Assembly (NCBI GenBank): GCA_031268245.1
Contig: JAIRXN010000181.1
Location: 1 to 9,729 of the forward strand
DNA from: Treponema sp.
Lineage (GTDB): Bacteria > Spirochaetota > Spirochaetia > Treponematales > Breznakiellaceae
DNA: 9,729 nt
Reading direction: 5' to 3'
Translations under genes and position numbers: made by a program
The notes under the pieces: model-generated
Database searches by the model: none
The model's input: only the letters and a program-made list of their open reading frames with translations
What the model was told of the DNA's origin: nothing
Shown here: positions 1-8,300 of the stretch, piece after piece
How the letters are laid out: each line of letters starts with the position of its first letter
Position numbering within the stretch: position 1 is the stretch's first letter

Positions 1-294
1 CTTAAAGCCGTCCCACGGGGAAGCGTGAGCTGCTACCGGGACATCGCCCTCAAGGCAGGAATCCCAAACGGCGCACGCCAGGTTGTCCGTGTTCTTCACT
101 CCATGACCCGCAAATACGATCTCCCCTGGCACCGCATCATCAGGGCCGACCACCGGATTGCCTTCTGTGAAGGCGAAGACCGGGATCAACAGGCGGCGCT
201 GCTCAGGACAGAAGGGATAAAAGTTTCAAAAACAGGAAAAGTGGAGACTGATTTTTATGACTGGAACCGTGCGGAAAAACCGGGCAGGCGTTGA
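1..294 (+). CDS. Alkyltransferase-like protein (MGMT-family DNA-binding domain), 5' end missing
   Basis: The reading frame is open from base 1 to the TGA at 292-294, giving 97 visible residues; the true start lies upstream of the window. A GTG at 25 could be read as a start, but the conserved fold already begins before it (residues AVPRGSVSCYRDIA), so it is unlikely. The sequence matches the C-terminal winged-helix domain of O6-methylguanine-DNA methyltransferases: the CYRDIA tyrosine segment (about residues 11-16), the GIPNGARQVVRVL recognition helix with its arginine finger (20-32), and the active-site loop. In that loop the usual PCHR is PWHR (42-45), so the methyl-accepting cysteine is absent. 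In the ATL family such proteins bind O6-alkylguanine without repairing it and pass the lesion to nucleotide excision repair. That role is inferred here from the family. The gene converges with the minus-strand operon. A methyltransferase activity is unlikely unless the missing N-terminus contributes something unexpected. Confidence 0.85.
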   Translation, partial: LKAVPRGSVSCYRDIALKAGIPNGARQVVRVLHSMTRKYDLPWHRIIRADHRIAFCEGEDRDQQAALLRTEGIKVSKTGKVETDFYDWNRAEKPGRR

Positions 295-317
295 TTCGCA
301 AGCGCATCCATACCCAG

Positions 318-358
318 GAACTCGCCTTCGCAAGGAAGCTTCAGGGCGAGGAGTTCAT
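318..358. other. Imperfect hairpin between convergent genes
   Basis: The gap between the alkyltransferase-like gene and the convergent yjbQ (295-378) holds an inverted repeat. The left arm gaactcgcc (318-326) pairs with ggcgaggagttc (347-358) if a three-base gag bulge is allowed, and a short cttc/gaag inner pair (326-329 with 335-338) could extend it. It sits where a shared terminator for the two converging transcripts would be expected, but neither side has a clear run of T, so an intrinsic terminator is only a possibility. The rest of the gap shows nothing. Confidence 0.35.
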
Positions 359-378
359 TCGCGCCGCCTGGTTCTTCA

Positions 379-798
379 TTACTCCCCGATGATCTTCACC
401 AGCACCCGCTTGCGGCGCTGACCGTCAAACTCTCCGTAGAAGATCTGTTCCCAGGGGCCGAAATGCAGTTTTCCTGCCGTTACCGCAGCCACCACTTCGC
501 GCCCCATAATCTGCCGCTTCATGTGGGCATCGGCGTTAACTTCCCCGGTGTTATGCCGGTAGGAGGCTACAGGCTCATGGGGAGCCAGCTTTTCAAGCCA
601 TGCATCAAAGTCATGGTGCAGGCCGGATTCATCATCGTTAACAAAGACACTGGCGGTAATATGCATGGCGTTCACCAGGCACAGCCCCTCCTGTATCCCC
701 GACTCCCTGAGCAGCGATTCAACTTCGCCGGTAATGTTGATAAATTCCCTTGGTTTCTTTGTGTTGAACCAGAGTTCTTTGGTAAAAGATTTCATCAT
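379..798 (-). CDS. yjbQ: YjbQ/UPF0047 family protein
   Basis: This 139-residue protein is the normal full length for the UPF0047/YjbQ family, sometimes annotated as secondary thiamine-phosphate synthase because members show weak thiamine-phosphate synthase activity; the physiological role is unsettled. Family hallmarks are visible along the chain: NAMHITASVFVNDDES (about 43-58), the polar signature RHNTGEVNADAHMK (81-94) with conserved His and Asp residues likely lining the metal or active site, and the C-terminal LHFGPWEQIFYGEFDG block (111-126) followed by the VLVKIIGE strand. The protein is probably cytosolic and trimeric, as for the family. The start is the ATG at 798-796, which overlaps the recQ stop in an ATGA arrangement and has a GGAGGAG ribosome-binding site at 810-804; a second ATG follows immediately. 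It is the last gene of the five-gene operon, with expression likely coupled to recQ translation. Confidence 0.9.
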   Translation of the reverse strand: MMKSFTKELWFNTKKPREFINITGEVESLLRESGIQEGLCLVNAMHITASVFVNDDESGLHHDFDAWLEKLAPHEPVASYRHNTGEVNADAHMKRQIMGREVVAAVTAGKLHFGPWEQIFYGEFDGQRRKRVLVKIIGE

Positions 799-2627
799 TC
801 TTTCTCCTCCTTATAATAATTCCGTATCAGGGACATAAAGTCCTCACCGTAACGTTCCAGCTTTACCTCGCCCACACCGGAAACTGCAAGAAACTGTTCC
901 GGACTATGCGGACGCTTTCTGCACATATCCCGGAGAGCGGCATCGGAAAAGATGATATAGGCGGGCTTTCCCGTTTTCCGGGCCAGGCGGGAACGCAGTT
1001 CCTTGAGGCGGGTAAAGAGGGCTTCGTCAAAAACCGGGGAAAGCTCCTCCTGCTTTTGTATCTGCTTTTTCTCACGAGGCAGTATCATTGCAAGCCTCTT
1101 TTCCCCGCCGAGAACTTCCCAGGCTTTCTGCTCAAGGCAGAGAACCGGATACTCGTCCCCTTCGCTTATAAGATAAGCGTCCGCCAGCAGCCGGTCAATG
1201 ATCAGCCGTATCCTGTGGGCATCGGTATCGGCCATGATCCCGTAGGTACTCAGTGTATTGAGGCCTGCGCCCCGGATCTTTTCCGTCTTTGCGCCGCGTA
1301 GTATATCTGTCACCATTGATTTCCCGAAACGCCGTCCCCGCTGCGAAAGACGAAACACGCAGGAAAGTATCTTCTGCGCAGCAACGGTTATGTCATGTTC
1401 GTCAAAACGGGTGTTACAGTTGGAACAGTTTCCGCAGTAGGCCGCCGCTTTCTCCCCAAAATAGGAGAGAAGCCGGGCACGGAGACAGTCGGAAGAGGTG
1501 GCATAAAAAGTCATCTGCTTCAACAGTTCCAGATTGTGATCGGTAAGGGCTTTATTCCGCGCTTCTTCTTCATCCCCGTGGGTAATAAGAAACGAGTTGA
1601 TCCGGACATCCTGGGGGCTGTAAAGCAGAATGCAGTCGGCAGGCTCCCCGTCCCTCCCGGCCCTTCCCGCCTCCTGATAGTAACTTTCAATGTTTTTAGG
1701 CATGTTGTAGTGTATCACGAACGATACATTTGACTTGTCAATCCCCATCCCGAAAGCGTTGGTGGCAACCATCAGGGGTTTGCGGTCATGGATAAAATCA
1801 TCCTGATTTTTATGCCGTTCCTCATCGGCAAGCCCGGCGTGGTATCTGGTAACTCCGTAGCCGCGGGTTTTCAGGCTGAGGTACACCCCCTCCACCGCCT
1901 TGCGTGTGGCGCAGTAAATGATGCCGCTCTTCCCCTTATGCCGCTCAAGACTATCTAAAAGGGACGCCTCCCTGTTTTGGGGCCTTTGGACTTCAAAGTA
2001 GAGATTCTCCCGGTTAAAACCGGTACTGATATTAACAGGATCTTTCAGACGGAGCAGGGCAAGTATATCTTCGCGGACCTTTGCGGTGGCAGTGGCGGTA
2101 AATGCGGCGGTAACCGGCCGCTTCGGGAGGCTCTTGATAAATCCGGCAATATCGAGGTAGCCCGGCCTGAAGTCATGGCCCCACTGAGAAACGCAATGGG
2201 CTTCATCAATCACCACCATGGATATGGGAAGCTGCCCGGCAAGCTGATTCATGTCATTGCGGCTTAAACGTTCCGGGGCAACGTAGAGAATGGCGTATTC
2301 ACCCCGGCGGGCCCGGTTCACGGTGTCGGCATATTCGGCCTGGTTCAGCGCACTGTTGAGGCAGGCCGCATGAACACCGGAACTGCGCAGGGACTCAACC
2401 TGATCCTTCATCAGGGAAATAAGCGGGGAAATCACCAGGGCGAGACCTTCAAGTATAAGCGCGGGGATCTGGTAGCAGAGGGACTTTCCCGCCCCTGTAG
2501 GCATCACGGCAAACACATCCTTACCGGCAAGGATGGCGTCGATCACCTCCTCCTGCCCCGGACGGAAACCGGCATAGCCGAAGTAGGTATTGAGGATCGT
2601 GTAGGTATCTTCCCTGCGCTGTATAAT
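795..2627 (-). CDS. recQ: ATP-dependent DNA helicase RecQ (probable ATT start)
   Basis: RecQ is a 3'-5' DNA helicase that acts in recombination and replication-fork repair. Read from the ATT at 2627-2625 it has about 610 residues, almost exactly the usual bacterial RecQ length. It shows the N-terminal FGYAGFRPGQ motif (16-25) for adenine recognition, Walker A MPTGAGKS (42-49), the DEAH box (141-144) followed by the aromatic-rich loop CVSQWGHDFRPGY, and motif VI YYQEAGRAGRDG (about 316-327). Zinc-binding cysteines follow at about 381, 398, 401 and 404, then the winged-helix region, and a C-terminal HRDC domain at about 535-602. The first conventional start, GTG at 2546, would remove the conserved N-terminal motif, so it is almost certainly internal. 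ATT (or ATA at 2624) lies just after the MATE stop codon, behind a GGGGGAG ribosome-binding site at 2638-2632. The stop overlaps the yjbQ start by four bases. Function is certain at family level; the exact start is inferred. Confidence 0.93.
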   Translation of the reverse strand: MIQRREDTYTILNTYFGYAGFRPGQEEVIDAILAGKDVFAVMPTGAGKSLCYQIPALILEGLALVISPLISLMKDQVESLRSSGVHAACLNSALNQAEYADTVNRARRGEYAILYVAPERLSRNDMNQLAGQLPISMVVIDEAHCVSQWGHDFRPGYLDIAGFIKSLPKRPVTAAFTATATAKVREDILALLRLKDPVNISTGFNRENLYFEVQRPQNREASLLDSLERHKGKSGIIYCATRKAVEGVYLSLKTRGYGVTRYHAGLADEERHKNQDDFIHDRKPLMVATNAFGMGIDKSNVSFVIHYNMPKNIESYYQEAGRAGRDGEPADCILLYSPQDVRINSFLITHGDEEEARNKALTDHNLELLKQMTFYATSSDCLRARLLSYFGEKAAAYCGNCSNCNTRFDEHDITVAAQKILSCVFRLSQRGRRFGKSMVTDILRGAKTEKIRGAGLNTLSTYGIMADTDAHRIRLIIDRLLADAYLISEGDEYPVLCLEQKAWEVLGGEKRLAMILPREKKQIQKQEELSPVFDEALFTRLKELRSRLARKTGKPAYIIFSDAALRDMCRKRPHSPEQFLAVSGVGEVKLERYGEDFMSLIRNYYKEEKE

Positions 2628-2628
2628 A

Positions 2629-4041
2629 TTACTCCCCCGTACCGTTTTTTTGCATCAATTTCCTGAAACCATCAATGGTCATAAGACCCTCCCTGGTAAC
2701 AGGCTTTACCCATTTCCCGGAGTACAGATAACGCTGTATGATATATATTCTCACAAATTCATCGGCAAATATCATAAAAAAGACGGCCAGAAAGGGAAGA
2801 TGCAGCGCCATTCCTGCAATGGCTGTGAGAGGAATCGTTACAAAATAAAGGGACATCAGTTCCACGGCGGTACCGAATACAGACTCTCCTGCGGAACGGA
2901 AAACATTGTTGGTAATAAAATTACAGGATCTCAGGGTTCCGGTAAGGGTGTATATAAGAAGCATCATCTTTGCATAAGAAACAGCCTCGGCCCCGAGCCC
3001 GAAAAGGGTAAACACCTGTTCCCGGAAGGGAAGCAGAATAAGGCACACGAAGAGGGTGAGAACGGGACACGCAAGAATAAACTGTTTTGCCTCCGTGTAT
3101 GCGTCAAGGTGATTCCCGGCGCCCACCTTGGCCCCAACCATCACTGCGCTGGCGCCGGAGAAACCTACAAAGAACACAAAAATAAAGCTTTCCAGAACGC
3201 GGAATACCGCTATGGCCGCAATTCCCGCCTCCGCCTGCCTCCCGATGATTATATTAAGGATAAGCTGCCCCGCTCCGAAGAAGATCTCGTTGCAGACAAT
3301 AAAGAAACTCTTGGTAAAAAATTGCTGAATAAAAGATACACCCCAGCGGAACTGATCCCGGATACGCAGAATAAAAGTTCCCCTGTCAAAGATACAGAAT
3401 GCATAGAGCACAATGACATGAACAATGTTGGAACATACGGAGGCAATAGCGGCTCCCGGCACCCCAAGCTTCGGAAAACCGAGATTTCCCAGAATCAGCA
3501 GCCAGTTCAAAATAATATTGGTAAGCACTGATACTATTGATGCAAAGAGCGGAATGCGTACCTTTTCTATGGAACGCAGAAGAGAACCTATTGCGGCGGC
3601 AAAAACAGAAATGGGGTAATTAAACCCGATAATCCGCAGATATGTAACTCCAATACTGCTGATGCTTTCCTTGTCGGTATAGATCCCCATAATAAATTCC
3701 GGCGCAAAGACAGCCAGTGCGCCGAAACCAAAACTCACCGCCATCATGCAGCTCAGCATGATGCCGTAACTGCGGCAGATTCCCTTTTCGTCCTTTGCGC
3801 CCCAGTACTGGGCGATAAAAATGGTTCCTCCGTTACAGAAACCAAAGTAGCCTGCAAACATCAGATTCCCGAACTGGGCGCAGAGCCCCACCGCGGCTAC
3901 CGCAAGTTCCCCCTGGGTACCGATCATTACCGTATCGACAATGCCGGTAGAATTTGCCAGCAGTGTCTGCAGGGCTATTGGGACACCTATGCCCAGCACA
4001 TTCCGGTAAAATTGCCGTGTCCCGATAAGAGGTGTTTTCAT
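2629..4041 (-). CDS. MATE family efflux transporter
   Basis: This 470-residue, very hydrophobic protein has about 12 predicted membrane helices in two halves, the standard size and topology of multidrug and toxic compound extrusion transporters, which expel cationic or amphipathic compounds across the inner membrane using a sodium or proton gradient. MATE signatures are visible in the N-lobe: IVDTVMIG followed by ELAVAAVGL (about 34-53), GGTIFIAQYWGAKD (71-84), and KLGVPGAAIASV (191-202) before helix 6. The C-lobe repeats the fold from about residue 235, with GASAVMVGAKVGAG at about 296-309. The substrate cannot be read from the sequence. The ATG at 4041 directly abuts the stop of the upstream HD gene (4044-4042) and lacks a strong ribosome-binding site, which suggests translational coupling. 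Its own stop (2631-2629) is next to the recQ start. Confidence 0.92.
   Translation of the reverse strand: MKTPLIGTRQFYRNVLGIGVPIALQTLLANSTGIVDTVMIGTQGELAVAAVGLCAQFGNLMFAGYFGFCNGGTIFIAQYWGAKDEKGICRSYGIMLSCMMAVSFGFGALAVFAPEFIMGIYTDKESISSIGVTYLRIIGFNYPISVFAAAIGSLLRSIEKVRIPLFASIVSVLTNIILNWLLILGNLGFPKLGVPGAAIASVCSNIVHVIVLYAFCIFDRGTFILRIRDQFRWGVSFIQQFFTKSFFIVCNEIFFGAGQLILNIIIGRQAEAGIAAIAVFRVLESFIFVFFVGFSGASAVMVGAKVGAGNHLDAYTEAKQFILACPVLTLFVCLILLPFREQVFTLFGLGAEAVSYAKMMLLIYTLTGTLRSCNFITNNVFRSAGESVFGTAVELMSLYFVTIPLTAIAGMALHLPFLAVFFMIFADEFVRIYIIQRYLYSGKWVKPVTREGLMTIDGFRKLMQKNGTGE
2632..2638 (-). promoter_or_regulatory. Ribosome-binding site supporting a non-ATG recQ start
   Basis: GGGGGAG on the minus strand lies inside the last codons of the MATE gene. 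It is 4 bases before ATT (2627-2625) and 7 bases before ATA (2624-2622), both in frame with recQ. It is the only good Shine-Dalgarno sequence near the point where the conserved RecQ N-terminus must begin, which is why the recQ start is placed here and not at the GTG at 2546. Confidence 0.55.
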
Positions 4042-5298
4042 TCAGGATAAAAGTGTATACCTGTTTAGTTTTTTTCCATCCGCAGAACGATATGGATTCC
4101 GGCGATTTTTCAGATACGATTGGTATGCGGCACTGCTTTCATAGTATGCGTCAAGGCCCTTAAACGAAGAAGACTCGTCGCAGCGGTACAGTTCCATCAA
4201 AACCGGGAAAAGAGGCGATGAAATTATCTCCCCGGTACGGAAGAGGGGCAGCCGGGGCAGGGCGGCAGGAAGCATGTGGTTCCTGACAAGATAGCACACA
4301 CCGGTAACAAGGCTCCTGTCAAATTCCAGCCTTTCAAGGAAGCGCCGGGCGACCCATTCCCCAATTTCAGCGTGTCCGGAAAAACGCCGCCTTCCGGCCG
4401 ATTGGGAAAGCGGCTTTCCAATGTCGTGAAAGAGCAGCCCCAGGCTCAGGAGGAGATCGAAGTCTCCTCCGTTTACCGGCTTCCGGTACCGGAAGGTTTC
4501 CATGGTATGCGACCAGACATTCCCCTCGGGATGGAACTCCTTGGAATGGTCTACATCGTCTATGGCGGCAATCTCCGGCCACAATTCCGCCGCCAGGCCA
4601 GAGGTCTTCAGAAGCTGAAAGCCCAGATCGGGCCGGGGAGATACCAATAATCCCGTCAAAAGTATCCGCTGCTCTTCGAGTGAAGGGAGAGGGCCTTCGG
4701 ATTCTTCAGAGAATATCTGCATGAAACTTCGTTTCATCTTCGATTCGGTTTTTACGCCCGGCGGCGTCTCCACACCGGAAATCTTCTCAAAAATCCGGTA
4801 AGGGTCATTATAACGGGCGCAAATCAGCGCCGCATCCATAAGAAGACGGAACCTTCCCAGTCCCGGAGCGGCCCCGGCGCAATCCGCCTGCACGGGAAGT
4901 CCTTCTTTTTTCAGGCTGAGGAGAAAAGGATACACCCCCTCAGGATCATGGAAGCGGCCTGTATGCAGATCCTGGTAAAACGAAAGCAGTTTGAAACTTC
5001 TATATAAGTGAGACTGTTCCAATTTCGCGTTATCGCCGTCGTTGCAGCGGAAATACCAGGTAAGACCCTGCGCCTCAAACGCAAGATCGGCAAGACTCAC
5101 GCCGGGAAAACGAATTTCCGCGCCATCGAAAATATCGCCGAGGATCCTTACAAGATCGGCTACCCCTGCATCGGTTTGCAGAAAAACATAAGGCAGGCTT
5201 TCCCGGCCAAGATAGCTGTCTATGGCGCTAAAGGCACAGGTATAAAGAGAAAAACCTGCGTCCGTAATGGAAACAAGCCCCGAATCAATTGAAACCAT
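4042..5298 (-). CDS. HD-domain protein resembling the C-terminal part of CCA-adding enzymes/poly(A) polymerases
   Basis: This 418-residue protein carries a clear HD metal-phosphohydrolase domain at about 255-380: His264 in NVWSHTMETF, the HD pair His291-Asp292 in LLFHDIGKP, His309 in SGHAEIG, His341 in VRNHMLP, and Asp374 as a possible final ligand. The stretch before it (RLLMDAALICARYNDPYRIFEKI at 151-173, and LPSLEEQRILLTGLL at 204-218) is laid out like the helical neck of class II tRNA nucleotidyltransferase/PcnB proteins, and LHTGRFHDPEG at 111-121 resembles their head-domain end. However, the catalytic signature of those enzymes (GG near an RD, then a DxD) is not visible in residues 1-110. 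It is therefore better described as an HD phosphohydrolase with a possibly degenerate nucleotidyltransferase half. The substrate is unknown. It starts 6 bases after the GH13 stop, has no strong ribosome-binding site of its own, and abuts the MATE gene. Confidence 0.72.
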   Translation of the reverse strand: MVSIDSGLVSITDAGFSLYTCAFSAIDSYLGRESLPYVFLQTDAGVADLVRILGDIFDGAEIRFPGVSLADLAFEAQGLTWYFRCNDGDNAKLEQSHLYRSFKLLSFYQDLHTGRFHDPEGVYPFLLSLKKEGLPVQADCAGAAPGLGRFRLLMDAALICARYNDPYRIFEKISGVETPPGVKTESKMKRSFMQIFSEESEGPLPSLEEQRILLTGLLVSPRPDLGFQLLKTSGLAAELWPEIAAIDDVDHSKEFHPEGNVWSHTMETFRYRKPVNGGDFDLLLSLGLLFHDIGKPLSQSAGRRRFSGHAEIGEWVARRFLERLEFDRSLVTGVCYLVRNHMLPAALPRLPLFRTGEIISSPLFPVLMELYRCDESSSFKGLDAYYESSAAYQSYLKNRRNPYRSADGKKLNRYTLLS

Positions 5299-5304
5299 CT
5301 ATGT

Positions 5305-8300
5305 TTATGCACCCGTCTTCTTACCGGGCTTTTTCCCGCCTTTTTTGGCCCTTGACGCCGCCTTGGCCTTTCCGCCGTGCAAAGCCTCCATCAAGCCGTC
5401 AAGCCTGTAGGCCGACACTTTCTCCGCCTTCCTGAATTCGGCGGCCACCTTCCCGGCAAGCTCCCTGCCTGCCGCATCAGTTTCAATGCTGTAAAAGAGG
5501 GAGCCGAAAAAAAGGGCGTCTTCAAAGCCTTCCTTGTTAAACCAGGTAACCTCATCAAAACGGTTCACCCCCAGAATACGGCGGAAGTCATCGGAGGTAT
5601 AGTTTTCCAGAATGATTGCAGCGGCCAGATTCCCGGCCTCCACGGTACTCCCAAGGCCCTTATACGAAGCGGTATCATCCGGAACTGTTCTTGCCAGAAC
5701 CGCCTGCATAATGTCTACCGCCTTCCGGGCATCACTTTCACTTGAACCGGAACCATGGAGAATTTCCCGTAGTTTCCGCGCAAAACCCCAATGCCCAAAG
5801 GCCAGGGCCGCAGCATCCTTGCCCCGTGCGCCTTTCCCGATAACCGGCCGCAGCAGAGATACTGCGCCGTATACCATGACAGCCATTACGGACTGCGGAG
5901 AATAACTTTCGGACAGAACAGTAATAATACGCTTTACGGTTTCTCCGAATATTTCAACAATATCACTGTCATCAATTTCTGAATACTCAAGAAGCTTCCC
6001 TTCATCGTCAACAGGGCTCCAGGGCTCATACTTTCCCTCCGCACCGGCAATATAGAATTTTGCCGTTTTGACAAAGGCCAGGACAGGCTCCTTAAAGGCT
6101 TCGATAAGCCTTGCGCTTTCCGCGTCCGCAAGTTTCTGTGCAGAATCAGTGCTTTTCAAACCGGCAACAGATTCGACTAATTCAGGTTTCAGAATCTCTG
6201 CGAAACGATAGTAAAGTTCACCCAGATAAATATCCATTATGGCGGCTTCAAGATCCGGCACACCCCGCCCCTTAAGATCGTGGTTAAGCCGGGCCCAGCG
6301 GCCCCCTGCGTCATCTTCAACGTCATGAATGTCAAGATAAACCTGCGCCTCATAACCTTTCAGAGCCGCAAAAAAACCCCGTTCACTCAGATCCTTGCTG
6401 CTCCTGATGTACCACAGATTGGAACGCTGTTCCCGGAGCAGGGTAAAGTATTGGGCCTCACCGTGTATCGAAAGGGCTTCGCTCAGAGTATCCTGCCTGT
6501 TAGAACCGTCGGTCTGGGGAATGGCGGGGGAACTCTGCCTGATCCAGCCCGAAGCCTCGTAGAAAGAATTATTGTAGAAGATCAGAGCCTTATCGTCCCA
6601 GAGCCGGTTGGTGTAGGCAAAGACATTTTCGTTCACCGAACCGCCTTCGCTGTAGAGATCATAGATACGGAAATCCGAACTCCCGGAAAAAAGCGCCCTC
6701 CGTTTCATCAACGGGAAGATCTTCTGCTCATGCTGCTCCACCAGCCACCGATCGCACTGCTCGTCCCTGTATGAACGGCGGTATTCCATGCCGTACTTCT
6801 CTTCAAAGCCTTCAATCTGACCATGGCCGAACATAGGCAGCCCCGGCATGGTTACAAGGAGGGTACAGATCCCCAGATACTTGTCCCCCTTGCCGAACTG
6901 GGCCACCGCGGTGTCCTCATCGGGATTGTTCATAAAGTTTACAAAACGCTTGAGAATTTCAGGATCAAATTCCAGGGTATTCTTGATTGTGGCCCGGTAC
7001 TTGGCGTTCTCCTCCATCTTGAGCATGTTCATAAAGGCTGAATTATACACCCGGTGCATACCCAGGGTACGGACAAAGTAACCCTCCATCATCCAAAACG
7101 CTTCGGCGAGAAGCAGCGTATTGGGCGCCTCCGCCGCGCAGCGGTCAACCACTTCCCTCCAGAACTCATTGGGAATCCGCCGGTTAAACTCCTCGTTGGT
7201 CAAGGCATGCTCCGCCCGGCTTGCAATATCACCGCCCCGGCCAGGTTCAGGATACCAGAGCCGCTGAATATGCCGCTTTGCCAGAGTCATGGCCGCATCA
7301 AAACGCACAATGGGGAACTGCTTGCAGACCCCCACGATGGTGGCAATCACCGCTTCACGGGCTTCCGGATTCAGAAAATCTATCTGGGCAGTATCGTTCC
7401 AGGGCATGGAAGTACCATCATTGCCGTGGTAGATGTAACGCACTTCTCCCGTATGGTTATCGGTACGCTTGAATACCACCGCCGCATCGCTGCGGGTAAA
7501 GTAATGCTCTTCAATCTGTACGGTAATATCATCCCTGCCGGAAAGATTCCCGCAATTATAATTGTAGGTTGGGAAAGGCGGATAGGGAAGCTGCAAAAAA
7601 CGGCCGGGATGTTCAATGACCCAGCGGCTGTCTATTCCCGTGTGGTTGGGCACCATATCGGAACCCAGCCTAATCCCCCTGCGGATACAGCGTTCCCGCA
7701 GGTTTGTCAAAGCGCCCCAGCCCCCCAGCTCGTCCGCTATATCGTAATCGTAGAGACTGTATGCGGAGGCCGCGGCCTCGGGATTCCCCGTCCACTGCTT
7801 AATCGTCCGGCTGGCATTGCTCCGCTCCCAGAGCCCGATAAGCCAAAGCCCCGTAAAACCCCGGCGCGAAAGTTCATCCAATTCTTCATCGGGTATCTGA
7901 TCCAGCCGGAGAATCTCCCGTTTGTACTTTTGGGAAAGCTGATAGAGCCAGACCAGGGTACTCTTGGCCATAAGCACTGTCTGAGGCATCCAGTCCTGAT
8001 CGGGACTGAAACGCTCATACTCATCAAGACCCGAATAATCATAAGCCTCCATGGGCCCCGGCCCAAAGAACGAAGGCTTGTTTTCTTCCTTGATGACATC
8101 CAGCCCCATGAAAAGCCGTACCATAAACTTGCCGAGAAGCAGGCCCCAGTTCTTGCGCATATACTCAAGCTGCCCTGCCAGGGAATCGGGAGAAGCCAGG
8201 GCGGGAGCGCGCAGAAGATCCCAAAGATTGAGACCGTTTGGGCCGAAGGGCGGCAGATCCTTGAAATGGGCTTTCAATTCCTCGATGGCTGCAGGGTATA

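Noticed and set aside
2650..3531. A 293-residue open frame on the plus strand, opposite the MATE gene
   Set aside because: It is a low-information, Lys/Asn/Gly/His-rich translation lying entirely over a well-supported membrane transporter; it is an antisense shadow.
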